Below are positions 28,074-36,085 of a stretch of DNA of 64,000 nucleotides, piece after piece. Source of the stretch: Dyella choica (GTDB taxonomy: Bacteria > Pseudomonadota > Gammaproteobacteria > Xanthomonadales > Rhodanobacteraceae); the NCBI RefSeq assembly GCF_003977665.1, contig NZ_RYYV01000004.1:1-64000 (forward strand). Direction: 5' to 3'. How positions within the stretch are numbered: the stretch's first letter is position 1; every line of letters begins with the position of its first letter. The notes beneath the pieces were generated by a model. That model ran no database searches. It had not been told where the DNA came from and saw nothing but the letters and a program-made list of their open reading frames with translations. The position numbers and the translations under genes were made by a program.

Positions 28074-28502
28074 TCATTCCCCTATGCCACGCAAGATGTC
28101 CAACCGGTTTGCTGGCGCGTCGGGTGCAAAAAAGTCGGGAATGGTGCGATGGGTTCGCCGCGGGCGCGATAGGAATAGGACTGGCCACTCCGTGATGCGC
28201 TCTTCTTTAACATGCAAGTATTGGCCAGGCTCCGGCTCGTCGATGTACTCGCACTGCAGGATGAGTGCAAGCACCTCATCGGCCCCTTGGGCTGACGAGG
28301 AGAACTCCTGTGCTTCGGCGTAGGAGTCGAATGCATAGTAGTAGTCATCGCCGTCGAATTCGTCGGGCGCGCCACGCGCCGGACAGCACCAAACGCGATA
28401 CTCCAGCACGGCGTCCCAAACATAGCCGCCACCTGACTTCGACTTAGCCGGGTAGGTTCCGACCCGTTCGGGATCGAGTACGTCGGGATATGGGGTAGCC
28501 AT
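28074..28502 (-). CDS. Conserved small acidic protein, unknown
   Basis: 142 aa. The start MATPYPDVLDPERVG, then YPAKSKSGGGYVWDAVLEYR and a Tyr/Asp-rich block GDDYYYAFDSYAEAQEF, resembles proteins sometimes annotated as acetyltransferase-related, but I see no GNAT acetyl-CoA loop. The end VLFLSRPRRTHRTIPDFFAP is also typical of that unnamed family. It lies last in the row of small leftward genes and might serve immunity. Confidence 0.65.
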   Translation of the reverse strand: MATPYPDVLDPERVGTYPAKSKSGGGYVWDAVLEYRVWCCPARGAPDEFDGDDYYYAFDSYAEAQEFSSSAQGADEVLALILQCEYIDEPEPGQYLHVKEERITEWPVLFLSRPRRTHRTIPDFFAPDAPANRLDILRGIGE

Positions 28503-28572
28503 GTTCCTAGCGCCTGAGGCTTGAGCTAAGCGGCTGTTGCCGCGGTGAATTCAAGATAGCGCAAGCGCAGTG

Positions 28573-28638
28573 AGGAGTGGGGAAAGCCGGGATCCGGCAA
28601 GGCGTCAAAGACACCGGATCCCAGCTTTCCTCACTCCT
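28573..28638. repeat. Inverted repeat with 25-bp arms
   Basis: Arms 28573-28597 and 28614-28638 (two mismatches) around GGGATCCGG / CCGGATCCC. The 16-nt loop ends the structure before the R4 element. It lies in the 329-bp gap between the divergent genes, so it is in a leader or between promoters. Confidence 0.7.
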
Positions 28639-28676
28639 CAGAGCCAGGCACGTCCATGTGCCTTCCCCGTGTTCGT

Positions 28677-28760
28677 CGGGATGACGATTCGCTCTGAAAT
28701 GGCCTCTGTGCGACGCCAACTTTTGCGGGATACTGGCTAAAAAATGTGGGAACATCTCAG
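28677..28760 (+). repeat. Dispersed repeat R4, copy a
   Basis: Shares GGATGACGATTCGCTCTGAAAT, a middle CGACGCCAAC and an end TTTTGCGGGATACTGGC with AAAAAA-TGTGGGA with stretches at 32.64 and 35.98 kb. Copies a and b flank the DUF6765/DUF4157 gene pair in the same orientation. Confidence 0.65.
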
Positions 28761-28831
28761 GGTCTTGTTCATTTTACAGAACGGCGGTATTCGAGAAAAA
28801 AGCATCGAGCATTCAAACAAGGAGATTTTGA

Positions 28832-29908
28832 ATGAACAACGATTTCCATTACGGTGTCATCTACATTCTGGCCCGGCTCGCCCAATACGATCGCGAGTCA
28901 GCCACGACGATCGCGCACGCTTGCCAGTACGTGGATGACTCCACCGTGACGGGAGTGTTGGATTTTGCGGGCGGCGAAAGTTTTGATCGCTTTGCCAGCG
29001 CGCACGCCATGTACGACTACCTCAATTGGGTCTCCGACAGCGCCAAGCGGGTATGGGCGCCCTTCCATTTTCTGCCCGCGTGCGAAGGCCAGACGTTCGA
29101 CGAGAAATGTGTGTGCCGCCCTAACAGTCGCACGGCGCGCGAGATGGTTAAAGAGACCATTCGCCAAAATCATGCTGAAAATGGCTTGCATCGCCTGGGT
29201 GTGACGCTGCATGTCTACGTGGACACGTGGGCCCATCAAAAATTCTCGGGCACCATCAGCGCAAACAACATCGTCAACGAATTGCGCAGCGAGCACCATG
29301 AGCCGACCGACTTACTGGGGCAATTGCGTAAATGGGTTGGCGTCGTTGAAGACGCCACCGAAAATGCCGTCGCCGGCTTGATCACGAGGCTTGGGCACGG
29401 TGCTGCGTTGCATTTGCCGGATTTACCTTGGGCCAAGTGGCGATACGTCAATGGCCATGAACAAGCCATCCAACGCGACAACCTGCCTGACTTTATGACC
29501 GCAGCGGATATGGCGTTTCGCGCGATAAAAGGCTTTCAGAGCGGCCAAGAAGATTTCGAGAATCTGGCCGGCTTGACGGCCGATGCCAAGACCTCGCTGG
29601 AAAATCTCCTGCGAGACAGTCGCAGTGAAGACTCCGACGAGCGTCTGCGTCATTTGATGGAAGAAGTCGCCAAGGGATCGATCCATGGCTTGCGTGAGGA
29701 GGTTCCCGAGTACGTGGCCAAGGGAGAGGGATCCTGGAAATTTGAGGCCACGGGTATCGACAGTGCGGAAACAGATGGCCTCACGAAGCCCGTGTGGCAA
29801 CCCAAATTCGAACATTCCGACTATCGCAAATTCCATGACGCCGTAAAGCAGCACCGTGCGTACGTGATGGGTACGCTGCTTCCGAGCCATGGTGTTCGAT
29901 TGGCGTAG
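28832..29908 (+). CDS. DUF6765-family protein
   Basis: 358 aa from the ATG at 28832 (AAGGAG, 7-nt spacing). Start MNNDFHYGVIYILARLAQYD, followed by QYVDDSTVTG and later LGVTLHVYVDTWAHQKFSG, fits DUF6765. The family has conserved His/Asp reminiscent of zinc-dependent phospholipase C folds (here D6-H8, H138, D142, H146 or near). No signal peptide. 58 bp upstream of the DUF4157 toxin gene with an AGGAGG in between, so they are likely one transcript; it may be a chaperone, immunity factor or second effector. Confidence 0.75.
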   Translation: MNNDFHYGVIYILARLAQYDRESATTIAHACQYVDDSTVTGVLDFAGGESFDRFASAHAMYDYLNWVSDSAKRVWAPFHFLPACEGQTFDEKCVCRPNSRTAREMVKETIRQNHAENGLHRLGVTLHVYVDTWAHQKFSGTISANNIVNELRSEHHEPTDLLGQLRKWVGVVEDATENAVAGLITRLGHGAALHLPDLPWAKWRYVNGHEQAIQRDNLPDFMTAADMAFRAIKGFQSGQEDFENLAGLTADAKTSLENLLRDSRSEDSDERLRHLMEEVAKGSIHGLREEVPEYVAKGEGSWKFEATGIDSAETDGLTKPVWQPKFEHSDYRKFHDAVKQHRAYVMGTLLPSHGVRLA

Positions 29909-29966
29909 GATTACCGCATCACGGCGTCCCGTCTGCAGGCTGTTCGCGCTCGATAGGAGGACCACG

Positions 29967-32258
29967 ATGTTCGCGCGTAAAACCCCTGTTTCACCCAGGA
30001 AAGCCGCGCCGGGCGCGCCGTCGAAGCATGTTGTTACCCATCCGCCTGAGAAGGCCCAACGCGCTGCGTCGCAGGCTTCCGCGCCAGCCAACACACAGGC
30101 GCCGTCGTTGGTGAATGACGTGCTGGCCTCGCCCGGCCACCCGCTGGATGCGGCATCGCGGCTGCATGCGGAGCGGTTGTTCGGGCATGACTTCACCCAC
30201 GTGCGGGTGCATACGGACGAGCGCGCGGCGGAGTCGGCACGGGCGGTGCACGCATCGGCCTACACCGTGGGGCGCCATGTGGTGTTTGGCGCGGGAGAGT
30301 CGCCGATGCACCGCGCTTCCGGCCGAGGCCTCCTCCTGCACGAGTTGGCCCATACGATTCAGCAACAGCACGCAGTATTCGACCGCGCGCCGTTGCGCGT
30401 TTCGCAAGCCCATGACCCTGACGAGCGACAGGCCGATGCCGCAGTTCAGGCTGTGCTGAGCGGCGCGCCAATGCCGGCGCTGGGATCAAGCAACGCACAC
30501 GTCGCGCGGCAGCCGAAGGCGAAAAAAAGCGCCACTGAGGACGAAGCGCCGGTGGACACGATGGCGGGCGCGCAGGTGTCGCAGATCATCGTCTGGCTGG
30601 GTCAGAACCGGGTTGGGTTCCAAACCTCCCACGGCTGGGTTTTCGGCAGCGTCGACACGGACCTGACGGAGGGTAGCTACGAGTTGAAGCCGGACCTCCG
30701 CAACCGGAAATGGGTCATCACGAAGCCGGCCGTGAAGACCGGACTCCGGTTCTTCGTCGACCTCGAAGGGGCCATCCCCTGGACACTCGGCTACCCGGCA
30801 ACGTTGCCTCTGACCGTCACGTCCAGCTCCGCGAAGACCGAACAAGGAGACATTCCGGACACCTTCGGCCTGGGCTACAACACGATCTACAAGAAGGCGG
30901 GGTCTGCCTCGAAAGCCGCGGTACTCGCGCTCGCCTTGCTCGAGACCCCGCGCTTGTTCGTGGATATCGAGGCGTACAAGAAGCTCGACGCCTCAGTGCG
31001 GAAGTCTATCCTCGACCTCGAGCCACACGCTGCCGGGACGGGCTGCGCCGGCTGGTTCGACGTGATGCGCGCCAACGACCCTGACTTCAAGCCCAAGCTC
31101 ACGCCCGCGCAGATCGCCGCCGGCGAGGCGGCGTACTACGGGTCCATGCGCGACGCGCGCCTGGAAAAGAAGGAGGAAGCTGCGAAGGCTGAGGCTCCCA
31201 CACTCGATCGCAACAAGGTCGAGAGCCAGTTGGCCACCAACAAGTACGGGCTCGTCGCGGCCGCGCAGACGCCGAACCACGGGATCAAGGCCGAAGCGCT
31301 CCAGCCGATCTGGGTCCAGTACTGGGCCGACAAAGTCGCGATCGCAGACAAGACGCTCAGCGCGATCACGGCGACCGAGCTGCGCGACCACGTGGATCTC
31401 TCCGACACAGACACCTTCCGCAAGGCGAAGCAGGTGAACGAATTTGGCTTGTCCCTGCTGTCCGACAGCGTGGGCGCTCTTGAGATCTGCCGGACCGCCG
31501 ATGCCCTGGGAAAGAGCCTGACGCTCGACGAGATCACGCAGCAGGTCATTTCGCACCAGAAGTTCATGGACGCTATGCAAATCTTTGCAGCCGCCGTCGC
31601 CATCAAGGCCATGGAAGGACCTCGCCCCACTCCCCGTGGCCCAAGGCCCGATCCGGTCAAGGCCGGGCCCGTCAAGGCGCCGCGCATCGATCCGGAGATT
31701 TCTGCCGAAGTGGACAAGGCCTTCGAAGGTGTCGAAGGCAATGCCTCAGGCAAAGGGGGACAAGTGCGCTCAGAAACGGGTGTGCGGGTGCCCGTCGACA
31801 AATCAGGGAAGCCGGCGAACGTGATGACGGTCGGAGGCGGTCGACAAGAGGCTACAGACCTCGGCATTCCGCCGGACCGGCAACTGGTCAGCGTGACCAA
31901 GACGGACATTGATCCTAGCGTCAAGCCGGACCTGGTGCTGGATGGCACGAAGGCGATTCCTAAGGAGCAGCAGGGAAAAAGTACGGCGCTGCTCATCAAC
32001 AATCCCTACGGATATACGCCCAACATCGGCGAACTGAAAGCCGCGCTCACCCCACAGGGAAAAATCATAGTCCAGGGGAATTGGAAGGCGAACAAGTACT
32101 TTCGCGGACTCGCGACATCGGAATTGCCACCTGGCATGACGCGAACCATCGAACGCGATGTGCCGCCACTGGGTACCGGCTTCAAGTACACCGACCCCTC
32201 TCGCAGCGGTGCGCCGATCCCCGATTCGCGCATCACGTTCGAGTTCTCAGGGAAATAG
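29967..32258 (+). CDS. DUF4157 polymorphic toxin with methyltransferase-like tail
   Basis: 763 aa from the ATG at 29967 (TAGGAGG, 6-nt spacing). Residues 58-140 are a DUF4157 eCIS-core domain with HELAH (His125, Glu126, His129). The middle (about 190-520) is unassigned. The last 180 residues look like a class I methyltransferase fold: NVMTVGGGRQEA (motif I position), DIDPSVKPDLVLDG, LLINNPYGY (motif IV position) and LTPQGKIIVQGN. If right, the toxin would modify a target by methylation, or use the fold otherwise. In eCIS loci the DUF4157 part marks cargo for loading; no eCIS genes are nearby. Confidence 0.8.
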   Translation: MFARKTPVSPRKAAPGAPSKHVVTHPPEKAQRAASQASAPANTQAPSLVNDVLASPGHPLDAASRLHAERLFGHDFTHVRVHTDERAAESARAVHASAYTVGRHVVFGAGESPMHRASGRGLLLHELAHTIQQQHAVFDRAPLRVSQAHDPDERQADAAVQAVLSGAPMPALGSSNAHVARQPKAKKSATEDEAPVDTMAGAQVSQIIVWLGQNRVGFQTSHGWVFGSVDTDLTEGSYELKPDLRNRKWVITKPAVKTGLRFFVDLEGAIPWTLGYPATLPLTVTSSSAKTEQGDIPDTFGLGYNTIYKKAGSASKAAVLALALLETPRLFVDIEAYKKLDASVRKSILDLEPHAAGTGCAGWFDVMRANDPDFKPKLTPAQIAAGEAAYYGSMRDARLEKKEEAAKAEAPTLDRNKVESQLATNKYGLVAAAQTPNHGIKAEALQPIWVQYWADKVAIADKTLSAITATELRDHVDLSDTDTFRKAKQVNEFGLSLLSDSVGALEICRTADALGKSLTLDEITQQVISHQKFMDAMQIFAAAVAIKAMEGPRPTPRGPRPDPVKAGPVKAPRIDPEISAEVDKAFEGVEGNASGKGGQVRSETGVRVPVDKSGKPANVMTVGGGRQEATDLGIPPDRQLVSVTKTDIDPSVKPDLVLDGTKAIPKEQQGKSTALLINNPYGYTPNIGELKAALTPQGKIIVQGNWKANKYFRGLATSELPPGMTRTIERDVPPLGTGFKYTDPSRSGAPIPDSRITFEFSGK

Positions 32259-32366
32259 GTCAGCCATGACCATGGCTTTTCCCGGAACGCAATGATTGGG
32301 ACTTCCATGATTCAGAACGTGCGAAATCTTGGATGTCCCCGTTTGGCTCACCCGTTTGGCTCATGA

Positions 32367-32520
32367 AGCAGGCTCCTCCCCCTGCTTGCAGGGGGAGGTT
32401 GGGAGGGGGTGAAGCAACCTCGCGGTGAACTCCAACACTGCGGCAAGCTCATGCAACCCCACCCCAACCCTCCCCTGCAAACAGGGGAGGGAGCCGTTTC
32501 CGATTAGCTCTTCCATCTCG
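32367..32520. repeat. Dispersed palindromic repeat R1, copy b (inverted, variant)
   Basis: GAAGCAACCTCGCGG, the ACTGCGGCAAGCTC phrase and CCCCTGCTTGCAGGGG-type palindromes are the R1 element in the other orientation. The ACTACACGT loop is replaced by a GCAAAC loop. Confidence 0.75.
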
Positions 32521-32636
32521 CCTTGAACTCATCTTTTGAGTCGCTTGTTATCTGGATGCGCGCGAAAGCTTCGAACATCAAGCGATTGCCACGGCGTCTG
32601 CGAATGTTCCCAGGACAGCAGTGAGCCTTCGCCGGA

Positions 32637-32720
32637 TTGACGATTCGCTCTGAGATAGCATCCCTGTGATACCGACTCTGGCGGGACGCAGGCAAAAAAA
32701 GTGGGATGCCTCAGAACCTG
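32637..32720 (+). repeat. Dispersed repeat R4, copy b
   Basis: CGATTCGCTCTGAGATAGCA, then GGCGGGACGCAGGCAAAAAA and GTGGGATGCCTCAGAACCTG. Same strand as copy a, so the toxin module 28.8-32.3 kb lies between direct copies. Confidence 0.65.
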
Positions 32721-32746
32721 GACCCGTTATTTCGCTGATCCAGAAT

Positions 32747-32779
32747 GAGGCCGTCCTCCACCAGGCAGAGGACGGCCTC
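32747..32779 (-). terminator. Terminator-like hairpin after the tryptophan-cluster gene
   Basis: Perfect 12-bp stem GAGGCCGTCCTC / GAGGACGGCCTC with a 9-nt loop, 18 bp past the stop codon of the leftward gene. No clear T-run. Confidence 0.65.
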
Positions 32780-32796
32780 CAAGCAACAAGACACCG

Positions 32797-34911
32797 CTAC
32801 ACCGTTATGGTGAACGAGTAGTGGGACTGGTTGTAGTACGTCAGCGTGTCGACCTCACAATTGACTATGTTCCGCTTCCACGCTGTCAGTTCAATCAGGT
32901 AGCAACAGGTCTCGGGGAACACCTTCGAGGCGTCGTCGATGTGAAGCGTGATGTTGCCGCCATTCCAGATGGGCCGAATCGCCGATTGCGGTGGATTGAT
33001 CGACGGGGTGACGGCCTGCGAATAGTCAGGACCGACGGAAACGCCCGGGCCGGCGATGTAGCTGAATGATCCAACGTCCGCGGCACTAAGCAGATTCTTC
33101 TCGCTGTTGAGGCCGTACTTGAGCACGATGCTGTAGTCATCCAGATGACCATCCGGATCCGTGACAAAGAAATCGATCTCCAGTGGCGTTCCGGGTTGCA
33201 GCACCTGCGAACTGCAAGGCAGAACGGTCGTGCCACCCAAGCGAACGGCCGTGACTCCGCAATCCGGTTCCGTGGTGTTGACGTGCACGGTGCCTGGCGG
33301 GAAGCTGGCAATACGGTTATCCAGCCACACTGTCACCACGTTGCCGGTGTTGTTCTGACCTTCGCCGCATCCTGGCAGCACTTGCGCAGTCGTCAGGTCC
33401 GGGCCGCCACCTGCGGCGCCTTTGTACGCGACAACCTGAAAATCATAGGCTCCGTCTGCAAAGTAGTCTTTCGTCGTGATGCTGGCCAACGCGTCGGCAT
33501 CGCCTATCCAGGACCGCCCCGAGGGCGCTCCCCACGCCGGCCCGGGATGGGTGGCTTCGTAGTGCTGGCGGCTCTCGTAGACGCCACCCACCGCTGGAAA
33601 TAGCGCCGATTGCCAGCCCGTTGGCCAGGCCAGGGTCGCGTCATAGTAAAGCCGCGAGAACCCCTGGACCGCCGTGGGTGGAACTGGGTTCCACGTGTTG
33701 GCGCTATGTGGCGAGTACTGGATGCTGTAGTAGTCGGCCTGTGCGGTGGTGCCGAATTGCCCGTATAGGACGATGGTCTCGGCGAAGGGCCGGTCGCGAT
33801 CGTTGGGATAGGCAAAGCCGACCGGGCCCGTCGTGCCCGCATTGCCGCCGATCTCCGTCACGGGAATCTGGCACACCTCGGTCATCAAGACGCAATGGCC
33901 CTCAGGCGGCGGAGGCGTGGTTCGAATGCAGCAGGCGTTCTGATTGGCCGTGAGCGTGACGTTCAAATCGGTGGGGATATCCCAACGAGTCTGGAGGATG
34001 TTCTCGTCGACAATCACCACGTCCTGCGCACCGCCGCAGTTTTGCGTCACTTTGAAGATGATGTCCGGGGAGCAATCCAGCCACGGGTACCAGTCGAACC
34101 ATGGCCATATCCGCAGCCGTTCGAAGTCCTCGATATACGGCAGCGAAGCCAGCAGTTTCCCGCGTGATTGAGTGATCAGCTCGGGACTCAGCGCACGCGA
34201 TGCCGCAATCGTCGGCTTCGCCAGAACGCCCGACGTAGAGTGCGAGGCCTGAGGCTTCATTGCGATCAAATCGAGCGTCAGTGCTGCGCTGGGATCGCGA
34301 ACGTCGAGCTCGGGATGTAGCTTCAGGATCGGGTGAAGCTTCTCCACCAGAACGGGGTCGAGTCTCCAGTAGCGAGACTCCCACCACCACCACGGCCACC
34401 ACCCACAGCACCACCTGAAGCTGAGGGTGAAATGGCCGCTGGCATCGGTGACAACGGTCTTGCCGACCTGGGAAATCGACGACCACCACCACCAGTAATC
34501 GACGTCAAAAGCGCTCACTTGGGCGCCGGGTACGGGGCTGCCATCGGCGCAAAGGACTTGGCCCGTGATGGTGAACTCGCGGCACCAGATCCACCACCAT
34601 CGCCAATAGATCGGTGTAATGGCAATCGGTGCGAGTGTCAGCGAGTTTCCGTCCCACTGCCGAGGCGAAACGTTGATATTGATCGTTCGAAGATGAAAGA
34701 GATCTTCCTCTGATGCGCTTTCTGGACCGACCGCGACCAGAAGGCTCTGTTTGGCATCCACTTCCAGACTGACTTGGCCCTTGCCGGACTCGATGACGAC
34801 CACCTCCGATGTCGTCTCCCTGCCCGCTCGAACGGCGACCCTCAATCGCTTCTTTTCCCGGTCCTTCTCCGAGATCTGCGATGCATCGATCGGAATGATA
34901 AGTTTGCTCAT
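32797..34911 (-). CDS. Tryptophan-cluster protein with carboxypeptidase-regulatory-like domain
   Basis: 704 aa, no signal peptide. Residues 113-167 form a carboxypeptidase regulatory-like (prealbumin-type) beta domain: FTITGQVLCADGSPVPGAQV and GKTVVTDASGHFTLSF. Within and around it are unusual Trp runs: YWRWWWIWC (102-110), YWWWWSS (139-145) and CCGWWPWWWW (168-177). The C-terminal part (about 340-700) is Cys- and Pro-containing, beta-rich, and ends in a Tyr-rich strand. No family recognised beyond the small domain. It heads a three-gene leftward set with two small genes upstream and sits beside the DUF4157 module. Confidence 0.75.
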   Translation of the reverse strand: MSKLIIPIDASQISEKDREKKRLRVAVRAGRETTSEVVVIESGKGQVSLEVDAKQSLLVAVGPESASEEDLFHLRTININVSPRQWDGNSLTLAPIAITPIYWRWWWIWCREFTITGQVLCADGSPVPGAQVSAFDVDYWWWWSSISQVGKTVVTDASGHFTLSFRWCCGWWPWWWWESRYWRLDPVLVEKLHPILKLHPELDVRDPSAALTLDLIAMKPQASHSTSGVLAKPTIAASRALSPELITQSRGKLLASLPYIEDFERLRIWPWFDWYPWLDCSPDIIFKVTQNCGGAQDVVIVDENILQTRWDIPTDLNVTLTANQNACCIRTTPPPPEGHCVLMTEVCQIPVTEIGGNAGTTGPVGFAYPNDRDRPFAETIVLYGQFGTTAQADYYSIQYSPHSANTWNPVPPTAVQGFSRLYYDATLAWPTGWQSALFPAVGGVYESRQHYEATHPGPAWGAPSGRSWIGDADALASITTKDYFADGAYDFQVVAYKGAAGGGPDLTTAQVLPGCGEGQNNTGNVVTVWLDNRIASFPPGTVHVNTTEPDCGVTAVRLGGTTVLPCSSQVLQPGTPLEIDFFVTDPDGHLDDYSIVLKYGLNSEKNLLSAADVGSFSYIAGPGVSVGPDYSQAVTPSINPPQSAIRPIWNGGNITLHIDDASKVFPETCCYLIELTAWKRNIVNCEVDTLTYYNQSHYSFTITV

Positions 34912-34974
34912 CGTACTCTCCTTGTGACTTCCTTGAGGGGAACAGCGTCAAATGCTGCCTTGCGGCCCCTCTGC

Positions 34975-35223
34975 TTACCGCGACGGTTTCAGCGACGGAA
35001 TGGAACGCAATGAAGCGGCATCCACCCCGTGCACTGACTGGCGCTGTCCATGAAATTCAAAACGATAAACGACACCGGTGGCCGGCCCCTTCACCGCCAG
35101 TTGTCCGTGGCCGGTGTATTCAAATTCGATCGTCACAGGCGGACGATAGCTGGCACTTCCGCTGCGGCTCGAAGAGACCGCAGGCGGATGGAAAACGGCG
35201 CGACGATTTCCGCAACATGACAT
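34975..35223 (-). CDS. Small conserved protein with CCG N-terminus
   Basis: 82 aa, AAGGAGAG 7 nt before the ATG. MSCCGNRRAVFHPP, then EFEYTGHGQLAVKGPATGVV, then YRFEF. I have seen this pattern (two Cys, F-x-Y-T-G, T-G-x-x-Y-R-F) in small proteins encoded near tail or injection-type loci, but no function is known. It lies between the DUF1360 gene and the Trp-cluster gene in one transcript. Confidence 0.7.
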   Translation of the reverse strand: MSCCGNRRAVFHPPAVSSSRSGSASYRPPVTIEFEYTGHGQLAVKGPATGVVYRFEFHGQRQSVHGVDAASLRSIPSLKPSR

Positions 35224-35260
35224 TTTGAGCTCTCCTTGCCTTTTGATTCGATCAGCCTGA

Positions 35261-35608
35261 TCAATCAGCTCGCTGGTTTGGCTGAGGCGGTGTTTCGCTC
35301 CACTCGGGAGCCGGCGGTAACCGCGTAACGGTGACTCGCTCGAGCAAGATCGCGCCTCCGGAAAATCCGAACCACAGTAAGAGGCGTTCGAACCAGCTGC
35401 TCCCCATTAGCCAAGCGACGGGAAACGCGAGGCACAAGCTGAGACAGTAGAAACAATCCAGTAATTGCCCGAAGTAACCCGCGCCTGCCCGTTTTCGCAA
35501 CCGGAACAAGAGCTCGAATGGCCCATCTTCGCCCCACAGAAGATGGGTGCCACGCCACACGGCGAGGACGGCGACCAGCAATTCCGTTAGCGAAAGACGG
35601 GAGTCCAT
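35261..35608 (-). CDS. DUF1360-family membrane protein
   Basis: 115 aa from the ATG at 35608 (GAGGGA upstream); a GTG six codons earlier lacks a ribosome site. RGTHLLWGEDGPFELLFRLR, LLDCFYCLSLCLAFPVAWLM and a second helix LLLWFGFSGGAILLERV match DUF1360, small proteins with two membrane helices and a conserved C-x2-C. First gene of the leftward set with the CCG and Trp-cluster genes, a combination also known from spore-coat or injection-associated gene sets. Confidence 0.8.
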   Translation of the reverse strand: MDSRLSLTELLVAVLAVWRGTHLLWGEDGPFELLFRLRKRAGAGYFGQLLDCFYCLSLCLAFPVAWLMGSSWFERLLLWFGFSGGAILLERVTVTRLPPAPEWSETPPQPNQRAD

Positions 35609-35710
35609 GATTCCCTCGACAGTCACCCGAGGGGAGGAAGCATTTCGTGTGCCACGCGTCGGGGCGCATTCAAATTCGATCTAAACGCGTTTTCTCTCGG
35701 TTTTGCGCTA

Positions 35711-35740
35711 GAAAATCGGGTCACCACTGACCCGATTTTC
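35711..35740. terminator. Strong bidirectional-type hairpin
   Basis: Perfect 13-bp stem GAAAATCGGGTCA / TGACCCGATTTTC with loop CCAC. A and T runs are on either side of the stem. It lies between the enol-lactonase gene and the DUF1360 gene, so it may insulate the two leftward units. Confidence 0.75.
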
Positions 35741-35867
35741 GCGAAGAGATTGGGTCAGGCAGCACCCATGTGTGCGAGGGTGTGTGTTTCGGCGCTGCAC
35801 ACACCCGAAGTGGGCTGCCTTTCTATCAATCTGGCTTATTGCGGCGATGTCCGTCGTTTTTGCCCGT

Positions 35868-35981
35868 CATTCCGGCGCAGGCCGGAATCCAGCCCAAATA
35901 CGTCGTGCGAAGCACTCATCATAAAAAGTAATGTGTCCTTTGGACGCGTATTAAAACTGGATTCCGGCCTGCGCCGGAATG
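35868..35981. repeat. Dispersed palindrome R2, copy c
   Basis: 25-bp perfect inverted arms (35868-35892, 35957-35981) with interior CGTCGTGCGAAGCACT shared, inverted, with copy b at 16.1 kb. Confidence 0.85.
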
Positions 35982-36055
35982 ACGACCGGCTCTGAAATAG
36001 CATGTCCGCAACGTCGTCATTTGCGGGATGCAGGCCAAAAAGCGTGTCGATGACC
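35979..36055 (+). repeat. Dispersed repeat R4, copy c
   Basis: Shares GCTCTGAAATAGCAT, TTGCGGGATGCAGGCC and AAAAAGCGTG with copies a and b. Fused directly to R2 copy c. With copy b it flanks the Trp-cluster/DUF1360 module. Confidence 0.65.
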
Positions 36056-36085
36056 AGAGCAGAATTTGACTTTATCCCCGGCTCC

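Noticed and set aside
16226-36000. Complete contractile injection system
   Set aside because: Only cargo-type DUF4157 proteins are present; sheath, tube, baseplate and ATPase genes are absent from the window.
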